64,000 bases of DNA from Streptomyces sp. AC550_RSS872 (GTDB lineage Bacteria; Actinomycetota; Actinomycetes; Streptomycetales; Streptomycetaceae). A model generated the notes under the pieces. It saw nothing but the letters and a program-made list of their open reading frames with translations. It did not search any database and had not been told where the DNA came from. This document shows positions 1 through 8,010 of this stretch, in pieces. Numbering within the stretch: the first letter of the stretch is position 1; the number at the start of each line of letters is the position of its first letter. The translations under genes and the position numbers were made by a program. The stretch lies in assembly GCF_019049285.1 (NCBI RefSeq), contig NZ_JAGMUL010000196.1, forward strand, positions 58,906 to 122,905, written 5' to 3'.

Positions 1-745
1 CTCATCGGCCGTCGGTTCCACAAGAGCTACACCGTGCAGGGCGTTGCGGCGCTGCTCAAGCGGCATGGCTGGAGCTGCCAGATACCGGCCCGCCGGGCGG
101 TGGAGCGCGCGACGAGGTGGCGGTGGCCGGCTGGGTGAAGGAGACCTGGCCCCAGGTGGAAGGACCGTGGCGGCGCTCGATGCCTGGCTCGTTTTCGAGG
201 ACGAGGCCGGCTTCTCGATGACGCCGCCCACCCGCCACACCTGGTCCCGCCGCGGCCGCACTCCCGTCGTGCGCGTACGGGGCCGCTCGCGCCGCCGCTT
301 ATCCGTCGCCGCCCTGGCCTGCTACAAACCCGGCGCACGCTCGCGGCTGATCTACCGGCCCTGCCCGGACGCCCGGCCTGACGGACGCAAGAGCTTCTCC
401 TGGCAGGACTACCGCGACCTGTTCCAGACCGCGTACCAGCAGCTCGGCGGCCCGATCGTGGTGGTCTGGGACAATCTCAACACCCACCTGACGGCTGGCA
501 TGCGCCGCTACATCGCCGAACGGGACTGGCTCACCGTCTACCAACTTCCGCCCTACGCACCGGACCTCAACCCGGTCGAAGGCATCTGGTCGGTACTGCG
601 GCGCACCACCACGGCGAACCGCGCCTTCGCCGACCCACGCGACCTGATCACCGCCGTCCGGCGGGGCCTGCGCCAGCTCCAATACCGCCACGACGTCCTC
701 AACGGCTGCCTCACCGGAACCGGACTCGTGCTCGCCCCACCATGA
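1..745 (+). mobile_element. IS630-family transposase, 5'-truncated and frameshifted
   Basis: The three DDE-domain landmarks of IS630/Tc1 transposases are readable in the frame ending at the TGA at 743-745: FEDEAG (first Asp), WDNLNTH (second Asp) and DLNPVEGIW (catalytic Glu). The upstream helix-turn-helix part starts outside the window. From base 1 it reads in a different frame (LIGRRFHKSY), shifts near base 109 and shifts again near 160 before reaching the catalytic frame. IS630 elements often use one frameshift between two reading frames, so one shift could be natural, but two suggest decay. Confidence 0.8.
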
Positions 746-985
746 CGACATCACGCTTTCAACGTCAGTAAGCGGCTGCGGGCGCCTATCCGACGCCGAA
801 CAGTGCGGATACATCTAGGGTTTTGCCCGGTATCCCCCGCTATGGACAACAACAGTGCGGCGCGTGCCCATGTCCAGATGGTGGACGTCATGACTTTGTA
901 CGCCCCCTCATGCACCAGCACCGTGCGCGACGTTGCTGGGCATCACCGCCCTGCGGGGTATGGACTGAACACGGTGAACACACCG
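746..985. other. No gene seen
   Basis: About 240 bases between the IS630 end and the hairpin at 986. The short readings here have no recognisable domain. It would be expected to hold the promoter of the small gene at 1069, but I see no convincing -35/-10 pair. Confidence 0.4.
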
Positions 986-1037
986 CAGCCCTCGGTGCAG
1001 GCACTCCGGCTTCCCAACCGGCCTGCACCGAGGGCTG
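986..1037 (+). promoter_or_regulatory. Perfect 17-bp inverted repeat ahead of a small gene
   Basis: Bases 986-1002 are the exact reverse complement of 1021-1037, with an 18-base loop. The right arm ends 31 bases before the GTG start at 1069. No T-run follows. It could be a terminator of something upstream, an attenuator or leader hairpin of the small membrane peptide, or an RNA-binding site; the position favours a cis-acting element in the leader. Confidence 0.6.
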
Positions 1038-1068
1038 ACCCACCAGTCACAACTGGAAGGAGAAGTAC

Positions 1069-1245
1069 GTGTCCGTACCTCACTGTGTGAATGCCCCAGA
1101 CTCTAGCCAGGCACACGGCGCAAAGGAGTGGCACATCGTCGTCATCACCGTCACGATCGCCGTGATCGTGCTCGAATGCGCCGGAGTGAGCCCTGAGTGG
1201 ATCGCCGCGACTGCGGCACTTCTCACCGCAACCACCCGGAGGTAA
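1069..1245 (+). CDS. Small single-pass membrane protein (58 aa)
   Basis: The GTG start is set by a strong ribosome site, GGAAGGAG, seven bases upstream, and the frame closes at TAA 1243-1245. The product has a polar N-terminus of about 20 residues with one Cys, then a strongly hydrophobic stretch (WHIVVITVTIAVIVL, residues 21-35) that can span a membrane once, then a short alanine- and threonine-rich tail ending in two arginines. There is no signal-peptidase site, so it is likely membrane-anchored. A perfect hairpin precedes it and a terminator hairpin follows 41 bases after the stop, so it looks like a self-contained monocistronic unit. I do not recognise a family. Its size and hydrophobicity resemble small regulatory or toxin-like membrane peptides, but that is only a resemblance. 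Confidence 0.6.
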   Translation: MSVPHCVNAPDSSQAHGAKEWHIVVITVTIAVIVLECAGVSPEWIAATAALLTATTRR

Positions 1246-1286
1246 CCGCAACAGCGGCGCGAGGCTCCGCTACCGCTCATGACAAC

Positions 1287-1326
1287 TGCCCGGGCCCCGA
1301 CCGTGATTGAGGTCGGGACCCGGGCA
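1287..1326 (+). terminator. Strong GC-rich hairpin after the small membrane protein gene
   Basis: Sixteen-base arms 1287-1302 and 1311-1326 pair with a single mismatch around an 8-base loop. No U-run follows, which is normal for Streptomyces terminators. It lies 41 bases after the stop codon at 1245. Confidence 0.65.
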
Positions 1327-1440
1327 GCAACGTGATGCTGAGCATCCGAGTCGTAGAGGGGGGCGCCTTGACGGAGTCTGAGAACGTCCCCGGCAACGTC
1401 AGCCGGGAGAGCCGGCCACCACCAGAGCTCCGTCACCCGC

Positions 1441-1596
1441 CCTCCGGTCTCACGGTGGACGAAGACGTTCACCGATCCCAGGCTCTGCGCGGCCATCGTC
1501 GACCGCATCACCTTCGGCGGCAACATCATCGAGACCGGCACCGACTCCTACCGCCTCGCCCAGACCAAAGCCCAGGCCGAACGATCCATCGGATGA
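1441..1596 (+). pseudogene. IstB (IS21 helper ATPase) C-terminal remnant
   Basis: A reading ending at TGA 1594-1596 contains SRWTKTFTDPRLCAAIVDR followed by FGGNIIETGTDSYRL, which matches the C-terminus of IstB-like ATP-binding proteins of IS21 elements. About 50 residues survive; the Walker motifs and the partner istA are gone. Confidence 0.7.
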
Positions 1597-1611
1597 CCAT
1601 GTCCACTGGAG

Positions 1612-2085
1612 CTACCGGAGTGGTCCGCGCTCATCGACGAACACGGTGGGTGCGGACAAGAACACATCGGCATTCACCGCGCCGTATGCGATGTTGAACG
1701 TGTCCAGCCAGTATGTCCAGCCCCGAATACCCAGTGCACTGCTGAAACGGTAGTTGAGCTGCCAGCGGACCCATTGACCAGGGACGAGCCGGACAGCCGG
1801 TGGCCGCCGCTTCCGAGGCGGCAGGGCAAACAGCGGCTGCACTCGCGGAAATACCCGCAGTCGATCATCTGCTTCACGGAGCTGGACATCGACCTTGCTC
1901 AGGACTTCCCGGCTGTCATACGGCTCGAAGCCGTTGCGCTCATGCATCCGGATCACATGCGCGAGGGGAGCCGCCTCATGCGGGAGAGCGAAGCCGACCG
2001 GGGCCGCGTTCCTTCGAGCCGCAGCATCCCCGCCCCGGGATTCCTTCGTCCAGGTCGTCCGGATCCACTGGACGGTGATCTCCAC
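1612..2085 (-). CDS. Hypothetical protein (157 aa)
   Basis: Reads from GTG at 2085 to a stop at 1612. The protein begins MEITVQWIRTTW, has a basic proline/arginine-rich middle (RKRRPPAVRLVP) and a C-terminal half rich in aromatics (WVRWQLNYRFSS, GWTYWLDTFNIAYG). Third-position GC and the balanced composition suggest a real gene and not an antisense shadow. The ribosome site is weak (GGGGC about 9 bases upstream). No signal peptide, membrane span or known motif is seen. It lies between an IstB remnant and an IS5 copy, so it is probably an isolated survivor of a larger unit. Function unknown. Confidence 0.5.
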   Translation of the reverse strand: MEITVQWIRTTWTKESRGGDAAARRNAAPVGFALPHEAAPLAHVIRMHERNGFEPYDSREVLSKVDVQLREADDRLRVFPRVQPLFALPPRKRRPPAVRLVPGQWVRWQLNYRFSSALGIRGWTYWLDTFNIAYGAVNADVFLSAPTVFVDERGPLR

Positions 2086-2174
2086 AGCCGTTGCCCCTAC
2101 CGCCTTGTCGAGGAGTCCACTCTACGGCTCAGTCCCCACGCCAGCACGAGCACTCGTAAGAGCTCGTAACACGA

Positions 2175-2980
2175 TCATGGGCGGACCTTTTTGAGACGTC
2201 TCCAGCAGATGAGGCCGCAGGCGAGTGAGACGAGGGCGTCGTGCAGGTCGAGGCGTCTTTCCCAGCGCACGGCCAGGCGCTTGAAGTGGTGCAGGAGCGC
2301 GAAGGTCTGCTCGACGACGTAGCGGAGCCTTCCCAGGCCCTTGATGTTGGGGGCGCCCTTGCGGGAGATCACCGGCAGGTCCGTCGTCTGCGCAGCTCGT
2401 GCCGGTTGGGGTTGCTGTCGTAGCCCTTGCCGCCCAGAAGTGCGTCCGGGCGCCTGCGTGGACGACCCGCCTTCCCAGCGACGGGCGGAATGCCCTCGAC
2501 CAGGGCGAGGGTCTGGGTAGTCGTTGATGTGGGCCGCAGTGGTGATGACCTTGAGCGGGGTGCCCTTCCCGTCGCAGATCAGGTGGTGTTTACTGCCCGT
2601 CTTCCCGCGGTCGACCGGCGACGGGCCGGTGGCCTCGCCCCCTTTTTCGCGCGGATGTGGGAGGCGTCCACGCGGGCCCGGGTCCAGTCCAGGGTGTCGG
2701 CCGCGTGCAGCTCAGCGAGCAGGATGTGCTGCAGCTTCTCGAAGACGTCGGCCTCGCGCCAGCGGCCCAGTCGGCGTCGGCAGGTTTGTTCGGAGTCGAA
2801 CCCTAGTTCCAGAGGCAGCAGTTGCCAGCCCATATCGTTGTAGAGCACGTACAGGATGCCCTGCAGACACAACCGGTCATCCACCGGCTTGGGACCGGGT
2901 GCCTTCTGCGGCCAGGCTGGCAGCAACGGCTCGATCAACGCCCAGAGGCCATCGTCCACAATCCACGGTCGAACACTCAC
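2175..2980 (-). mobile_element. IS5-family transposase, frameshifted
   Basis: The N-terminal DUF4096-like domain reads from 2980 (RPWIVDDGLWALIEPLLP) through the first catalytic Asp (RVDASHIRAKKG). The C-terminal part reads from about 2372 to 2175 in another frame and carries the Glu region (EQTFALLHHFKRLAVRWERR). The middle, including a reading like KHHLICDGKGTPL, needs at least two frame changes, so this copy is inactive. Confidence 0.8.
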
Positions 2981-3046
2981 GCTCTTTCAAACGGCCGAAT
3001 CATCACACCGGTCACGCCCGTCCCGCTGCGGTAGCGGCATGCGCAT

Positions 3047-3526
3047 CTACGACGACCAGGGCGATGCATCGATGGCCGGGATGCCTTCCAGAGGAAGGTG
3101 ATCGCGTTGGTACTCCGACTCCAACCAGTCCTCCTTCACGAAGACCGGTCGCGACATCCGCACGCCGCCGACCTCCTGTGTGCGCAGAAGAACCCCCAGA
3201 TCGGTCAGGGCGAGGGAGTCATCGGGTGTGTACAACAAGCAACTCCCGTGCTCGGCGGCGTAGTCAAGGAGGAATTGGTGTGCCTGCTCGGGATCGCGGC
3301 CGGCCAGTGCAAAGCTCGCCAGCAGGACCTGCGGACCCGTGACCGCGTCCAGGGCAATGCACGCCAACTCGCCCTCGTCGGAGAACACCTTCACCCCGTC
3401 GGCGAAGTCTTCCTGCCCGTAGGGACCGCCCACCAGTTCCTGCGGCTCAGAGACTTGGAGCGCGTCGGCGACCTCGGCCGGGCTCATCCGGAACCGCAGT
3501 GGCCCCAGCCCGGCTCCGGGCAGCAA
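3047..3526 (-). CDS. Hypothetical protein (about 159 aa), possibly 5'-trimmed by an IS110 insertion
   Basis: The product begins near LLPGAGLGPLRF, continues with MSPAEVADALQV and ends with EGIPAIDASPWSS. The composition is acidic and soluble, without membrane spans; the family is not recognised. The first in-frame start is a TTG at 3526 without a clear ribosome site. Only about nine bases upstream the sequence becomes IS110 (the shared repeat stops at 3535). The frame stays open into the IS (codons for TPDWELLPG), so the native start codon was probably removed by the insertion or a later rearrangement. If so, the gene is a near-complete fragment without its promoter. Confidence 0.5.
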   Translation of the reverse strand: MLPGAGLGPLRFRMSPAEVADALQVSEPQELVGGPYGQEDFADGVKVFSDEGELACIALDAVTGPQVLLASFALAGRDPEQAHQFLLDYAAEHGSCLLYTPDDSLALTDLGVLLRTQEVGGVRMSRPVFVKEDWLESEYQRDHLPLEGIPAIDASPWSS

Positions 3527-3534
3527 CTCCCAGT

Positions 3535-4033
3535 CCGGCGTCCCGGGCGACGGTCAGTGGGAGGGTGCCGATGGAGGCGGGCTGGTCCACGACCACCAGG
3601 ACGGTGCCGAACTTGGCGGTGAGCTTGTCAAAGACGGCTCGCAGCTTCAGTTCGCTGTTCGGCAGCGGCTTGTCGAACACCGTCTTCCCGGCCGGGCTCA
3701 GGCCGTGGCCGTGATGCGTCCGGCTTGCCGACGTCCAAGCCCAGGAAGACGCCCACCTCGTCGATGCTGATCACCATGCCCCCACATGCGTCGATACGTG
3801 CCGTCCCCGGCGGTCGGGGCCGTTCTCGCGCATCCACGTTATGCAGACCTACCACCCGCGAACGGCCAGGCACTGCGCCCGGCCAGGCGGCGGTCGGACC
3901 TCTGATCAGCGTCTCCGACGGCACCCCTCGGACCCGGTGACACCACCCCCCAGGTCATCCCGCCGACAGGGGGCAAGAGTCATGCCGGGCCCGGAGGCCA
4001 GCGGCCCTCTTGCAGGACCGCGAAAAAGATAAC
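3535..4033 (-). mobile_element. IS110-family element, left 499 bp only
   Basis: Reading on the minus strand, it contains about 256 bases of untranslated left end (4033 to 3778), then the start of a DEDD transposase (MVISIDEVGVFLGLDVGK), a frame change, and VFDKPLPNSELKLRAVFDK up to LTVARDAG. There it stops abruptly at 3535 against a hypothetical gene. The whole 499 bp recurs at 44614-45112 on the opposite strand with only two differences that I can find. The same frame change between LDVGK and the VFDK segment is in both copies. Confidence 0.85.
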
Positions 4034-4296
4034 TGTGAGAGTTCTTCTGCGGCCCGGGATGGGTTGCTGCCAGGCTCGGCGCTCGTGATCCAGCATGACT
4101 CGAAACATAACTGGCGTCCCGTCAGGGACTGCCGTTCCCCCGAGATGTCTGCCGGACACAGGCGTCGGCCCGGCCCACCCGTTGGCTTGATCAGCAGCTT
4201 GTCCGCCTCGCGGCGTGACTCATCACAGTTCCGCCACGTGGTGACTCCACCCAGGCCGACGCCGTTACGGTCGTCCGCCCGGAGGAGAACAACCGC
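4034..4296 (+). other. IS110 noncoding left end, candidate bridge-RNA region
   Basis: These 263 bases before the intact IS110 transposase have no gene. IS110-group elements are known to encode a structured bridge RNA in the noncoding end upstream of the transposase, and the length and place fit. I have not folded it. It abuts the left end of the oppositely oriented IS110 fragment at 4033. Confidence 0.35.
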
Positions 4297-5379
4297 ATGA
4301 CCATGCTCGCAGAACGCGTCGATGGCGTCATCGGCGTCGACACCCACCGCGACACCCTCGCCGCAGCCGCCGTCAGCCCCATCGGCGCCGTCCTGGCCAG
4401 CACCGATTCCCCGGCCAACGCCCGCGGCTACCGGCGCCTGCTGGACTTCGCCCGCCAGCAGGTTCCCGGCCGCCGCTGCTGGGCTCTGGAAGGCATCGGC
4501 AGCTACGGCGCCGGCCTCGCGGGCTTCCTGGACCAGGCCGGTGAGCAGGTCGTCGAGGTCTGCCGCCCGAAACGAGTGGCCAACCGCGGCGGCCGCAAGA
4601 CCGACATGCTCGACGCCATCCGGGCCGCCAAGGAGGTTCTGGCCACGGAGCATCTGATTCAGCCCCGCCGCCGTGGCGAACGTGAGGCGCTGCGGGTGCT
4701 GCTTGCCACCCGTCACGGTGCGGTCCTCGCTTCCACCGCCGCGATCAACCAGCTCAAGGCCCTGATCGTCTCCGCGCCGGACGAGCTCCGAGCCGAGCTG
4801 CGGAAACTCAAGCGCCCCACCCAGATCGCCTACTGCGCTCAGCTCCGCGACCGCCCGGCCCAGGACCTCGAGCACCCGATGACGGTGCGGGCCATGCGGT
4901 CCACGGCCCAGCGCGTCCAGGCCCTGCAGGCCGAGGCCAAGGAGCTCGAGAACGAGATCCATGGCCTGGTGCGGCAGCAAGCCCCCGAGCTTCTCAGCTT
5001 GCTCGGAGTCGGACCGATCACCTCCGCTCAGATCTTGGTCAGCTGGTCTCACCAGGGACGATTCCGCTCGGAAGCCGCCTTCGCCTCCTTTGCCGGCGTC
5101 TCGCCGATCCCTGCCTCGTCCGGGCTGACCAACCGACACCGTCTCAACCGCAGCGGCGACCGTCAGCTCAACCGGGCCATGCACACGATCACCCTGATCC
5201 GGATGCGACTCGATCCCTCTACGAAGACGTACGTCGCACGCAAGGTCGCCGAAGGGAAGACCTCCCGTGACGCGCAGCGATGCCTCCAGCGGGTGGTCTG
5301 CCGCCAGATCTTCAAGATTCTTGAACGCTCCGACCGGAACCGACTCGGCAGCGTTGAAGAACTCGCTCAAGCAGCTTGA
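4297..5379 (+). CDS. IS110-family transposase, intact (360 aa)
   Basis: A full-length DEDD-type recombinase. The N-terminal RuvC-like domain shows GVDTHRD (Asp15), ALEGIGSYG (Glu) and RKTDMLDAIRAA (Asp pair). The middle is coiled-coil-like (residues about 185-215), and the C-terminal transposase_20 domain has LLGVGPITSAQIL, FASFAGVSPIPASSG and the basic NRHRLNRSGDRQLNRA stretch. The ATG is supported by GGAGGAG eight bases upstream. Length is normal for the family and there are no frameshifts, so this may be the only autonomous element in the window. IS110 elements lack terminal inverted repeats, so exact ends cannot be read. Confidence 0.92.
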   Translation: MTMLAERVDGVIGVDTHRDTLAAAAVSPIGAVLASTDSPANARGYRRLLDFARQQVPGRRCWALEGIGSYGAGLAGFLDQAGEQVVEVCRPKRVANRGGRKTDMLDAIRAAKEVLATEHLIQPRRRGEREALRVLLATRHGAVLASTAAINQLKALIVSAPDELRAELRKLKRPTQIAYCAQLRDRPAQDLEHPMTVRAMRSTAQRVQALQAEAKELENEIHGLVRQQAPELLSLLGVGPITSAQILVSWSHQGRFRSEAAFASFAGVSPIPASSGLTNRHRLNRSGDRQLNRAMHTITLIRMRLDPSTKTYVARKVAEGKTSRDAQRCLQRVVCRQIFKILERSDRNRLGSVEELAQAA

Positions 5380-5415
5380 CACGGCATAGCAGCCTCGGGG
5401 GGCCGCGGTAACGGA

Positions 5416-6387
5416 TCAGTTGTAGAAGTTCTTCGGCCAGCGGTGCTTGGCCAGAAGCGTGAGTTGCCCGTCGGTCAGTGGCGGTGCCTCGGCGACCGCC
5501 ACGTTGCGTTCCACGTTCGCCAGTGACCGCATCCCGACGATGACCGTGGAGACCGCCTGCCCGGCGAGCGCGAACCGCAGGGCGACGGACGGCAGCTCGT
5601 CGACACCGATCCCCAGGTCGGCCAGAAGGGCGTCCACGCGCCTCTCGACCAGGGCGGCCCGGTCGTCCCTGAAGTACCAGTTGCGCCAGTCGCCCTCGGG
5701 GAAGGTGACGCCCGTACGGATCGAGCCCGTGAGGGCGCCTTCGTCGAGTGCGACCCGGCCGATCACACCGACCCCGTACTCCGCGCAGGCCGGCAACAGG
5801 GCCTCGGACGGGGCCTGTTCGAAGATGTTGTAGATGACCTGGACGGTGTCCAGCACTCCGGTGCGCAGTACCGTGAGCACGTTCTCGGGCTGGTGGTCCT
5901 TGACGGAGATCCCGAAGAACCTGATCTTGCCTTCCTCTTTGAGGGCGTCCACCGTCTCCAGCCAGTCGCCGCGGCCGGTCCACTCGTCCTCCCAGGTGTG
6001 CAGCTGGAGCAGGTCGACGTGGTCGCGGCCCAGTTCCCGCAGACTGGTCTCCAGGCTCTCGCGCAGATGCGCACCGGGAAACACCTCCATGACGTCGAGT
6101 CCGCTGGGCGCCAGGGAGACCGGGATCTTGGACCCGACCTTCGTCGCCACGTACACACCGTCACCGCCGCTGGGGAGTTCCCTGAGGGCACGGCCCACGA
6201 CACCCTCGCTGCGGTCGTAGGCCCTGGCGGTGTCGATGAAGTTGACGCCCAGGTCGAGGGCACGGTGCAGGGCGCGCACGGCGGAGTCGTCGTCGGCGCC
6301 GACCCACGCCCCCTGACCCAACCCCCAAGCCCCGAAGCCGATTTCGGAGACGGTCAGTCCGGTACGGCCGAGTTCGCGATAACGCAT
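5416..6387 (-). CDS. Aldo/keto reductase (323 aa)
   Basis: An NAD(P)H-dependent oxidoreductase of the AKR superfamily, cytoplasmic, with a TIM barrel. Visible residues of the catalytic tetrad are Asp and Tyr in FIDTARAYDRSEG, Lys in YVATKVGSK and His in DLLQLHTWEDEW; the nucleotide-binding C-terminus includes VIVGMRSLANVERN. The ATG at 6387 (MRYRELGRTGLTVSEIGFG) is chosen over an upstream in-frame start at 6426 because AAGGAG lies 12 bases before it and family members begin at this point. Substrate unknown. It stands alone between an IS110 copy and decayed sequence; a short reading ending 26 bases upstream may be the tail of a lost operon partner. Confidence 0.88.
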   Translation of the reverse strand: MRYRELGRTGLTVSEIGFGAWGLGQGAWVGADDDSAVRALHRALDLGVNFIDTARAYDRSEGVVGRALRELPSGGDGVYVATKVGSKIPVSLAPSGLDVMEVFPGAHLRESLETSLRELGRDHVDLLQLHTWEDEWTGRGDWLETVDALKEEGKIRFFGISVKDHQPENVLTVLRTGVLDTVQVIYNIFEQAPSEALLPACAEYGVGVIGRVALDEGALTGSIRTGVTFPEGDWRNWYFRDDRAALVERRVDALLADLGIGVDELPSVALRFALAGQAVSTVIVGMRSLANVERNVAVAEAPPLTDGQLTLLAKHRWPKNFYN

Positions 6388-6412
6388 GTGCTGTTCAGAC
6401 TCCTTCGCATTG

Positions 6413-6640
6413 TCAGGCAGTGGCACCGGGCACAGGGCCCAGATCGAGTCGGACGGGCTCGTCGCGGTCGCAGTGCAGCCTGCCGTCGACGATCCGGGCG
6501 GGGGGAGGGCACTTGGCTCGAGCGGGCCCTCATCCCCAGCGCGCCGATGGAGATGAGGCCCTCGACGACCCGTCCGGCCTGCCGGTATCCAACGAAACAG
6601 GGGACGGACCTGAGTCTAGCGAGCTCGTGCATGGTTGGCG
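6413..6640 (-). pseudogene. Unrecognised gene remnant upstream of the reductase
   Basis: Two short readings in different frames look coding: one near 6615 (MHELARLRSVPCFVGYRQAG) and one ending at 6413 (ARIVDGRLHCDRDEPVRLDL). Together they look like a frameshifted tail of a gene once co-transcribed with the aldo/keto reductase. I cannot assign a family. Confidence 0.3.
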
Positions 6641-6674
6641 CTGGCACGTCGCGGCGTGCGAACTGGTGCGGTGT

Positions 6675-7165
6675 TCACCCTTGTTCATCGATCTCGAGGG
6701 CGGCGGTCTGCTGGTGAGAGAGCAGCGCAGCGACCGCTTGGATGACGTCACTCATGTGCTCACGACGACCGTGGTGGCGGGCGAGGGCTCGCCAGTTCTT
6801 CAGGTGAGCGATCCCGTGCTCGACGCGGATCCGGCGTGAGGAGTGGGCCTTGCGCCGCTGTTCATGGATCTCCTCGTACCAGTCCGGGGCGTTCTTCTTG
6901 AACTTGCGGTGCGGCGGGGTCACCACGCGTCCGCCGGTCTGAGCACCCAGGCCCTGGTAGCCGGCATCCGCGAGAATCTCCACCGCGGGGCCATCGGCCA
7001 GGAGCCTGACCAGCCCCAACTTGCGGGCATGTGTGACGTCCGCACAGCTCGCGGGTTCAGCCGGGCTGCAGTACAGGAGGCGGCCGCAAGCGTCCGTGAA
7101 GACCATGGACCTGACGGCGTTCTGCTTGTTCTTCCCCGAGATGAACTTGTCCCGGTCCTTGCGTC
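6675..7165 (-). mobile_element. IS5-like transposase, C-terminal half
   Basis: A DDE_Tnp_4-type catalytic domain reads from about 7165 (RKDRDKFISGKNKQNAVRSM) through VFTDACGRLLYCSP (first Asp), ILADAGYQGLGAQ (second Asp) and RIRVEHGIAHLKNWRALARH (Glu) to the stop at 6675. The N-terminal helix-turn-helix half is missing: an in-frame TGA lies just before 7165. Confidence 0.8.
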
Positions 7166-7211
7166 AAAAGGCCATGCGGGCAGTCCCTTGAGATCCTGAT
7201 CCGACTCAGAA

Positions 7212-7240
7212 GTGGTGGCTCCGCAGGGCAGAGCCACCAC
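7212..7240. terminator. Perfect 10-bp stem-loop
   Basis: Arms 7212-7221 and 7231-7240 are exact reverse complements with a 9-base loop. It sits between the IS5 remnant and the XRE-cupin gene and could end transcription from either side. Confidence 0.5.
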
Positions 7241-7363
7241 GCCTCATTTCAGGGCGAGTCGACCGTGATCGGCTCCTTGGCGTCGGGGGAGGCAGGGCGG
7301 GCGAGAGCGTCCTTCTCGCGGGCGTCGGCAGCCCGACCCAACGGGACTCCTCTATGGGGGAGA

Positions 7364-7383
7364 GGAATCGCTATAGTGGAATC
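7364..7383 (+). promoter_or_regulatory. Candidate leaderless promoter and operator of the XRE-cupin gene
   Basis: GGAATC occurs twice (7364-7369 and 7378-7383), flanking TATAGT (7372-7377), a good -10 hexamer that ends six bases before the ATG at 7384. That spacing implies a leaderless transcript starting at or next to the ATG. No clear -35 is seen, which would fit activation or autoregulation by the XRE protein on the repeats. Binding is an inference. Confidence 0.4.
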
Positions 7384-8010
7384 ATGAGTGATAGAAACGC
7401 CCTGTCCAGTGGTCTGTCCATGGCCGAGCTGGGGGCCAGGATCCGAGCCGAGCGGCGGGCCCGGGACATGGCTGTGGAGCGGCTCGCCGAGCTGAGCGGG
7501 GTGAGCCGGAGCATGGTGTCCGAGGTGGAGCGCGGTGCCAAGACGCCGAGCGTGCTGGTCCTCGACCGGCTGGCGACCGCGCTGGGCACCTCGATCGCTC
7601 GGCTTCTCGACGAACCCGTACGCCCCGGTGTGGTGGTCCTGCACCACGCGCGGCAGCAAGTGGTGCGGGATCCCTCCGGGTGGGAGCGGCGGATCCTGTC
7701 TCCCGTCCTCCCGGGCGTCGAGTTCGAGTTCATGCGCACCACCCTGGAACCGGGCGTGGACGCCGGGGAGTTCTCCCCGCACGCCCCGGGCTCGCACGAG
7801 TACGTGGCGGTGGAGACGGGGGAACTGCGCCTGACCGTCGACGGTGTCCCGCACCGTCTGGCCTCCGGGGACGCCGCCTATTTCCCCGGCAACCGTCGGC
7901 ATGCCTTCGCCAACGACTCCGCTGCCGTGTGCGTGTACTACCTGGCCATGGCGCTGGGCCAGTCAGCCGACCCACACCACCATCATGTGTCCGGAGGCCC
8001 CGATGAATGA
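7384..8010 (+). CDS. XRE-family regulator with C-terminal cupin domain (208 aa)
   Basis: Residues about 15-70 form a helix-turn-helix (LSMAELGARIRAERRARDM, then ELSGVSRSMVSEVERGAKTP). Residues about 85-190 form a small cupin (SPHAPGSHEYVAVETGELRL, SGDAAYFPGNRRHAFAN) that could sense a ligand. This architecture is common in regulators placed beside amino-acid or polyamine metabolism genes. The ATG at 7384 is preferred to one 30 bases upstream because a -10-like element lies in between. The gene overlaps the following decarboxylase by eight bases, so the three genes 7384-10600 are probably one operon under its control. Confidence 0.85.
   Translation: MSDRNALSSGLSMAELGARIRAERRARDMAVERLAELSGVSRSMVSEVERGAKTPSVLVLDRLATALGTSIARLLDEPVRPGVVVLHHARQQVVRDPSGWERRILSPVLPGVEFEFMRTTLEPGVDAGEFSPHAPGSHEYVAVETGELRLTVDGVPHRLASGDAAYFPGNRRHAFANDSAAVCVYYLAMALGQSADPHHHHVSGGPDE

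Noticed and set aside
3955..5382. A 475-codon minus-strand frame across the intact IS110
   Set aside because: Antisense shadow of the transposase; no recognisable protein features.
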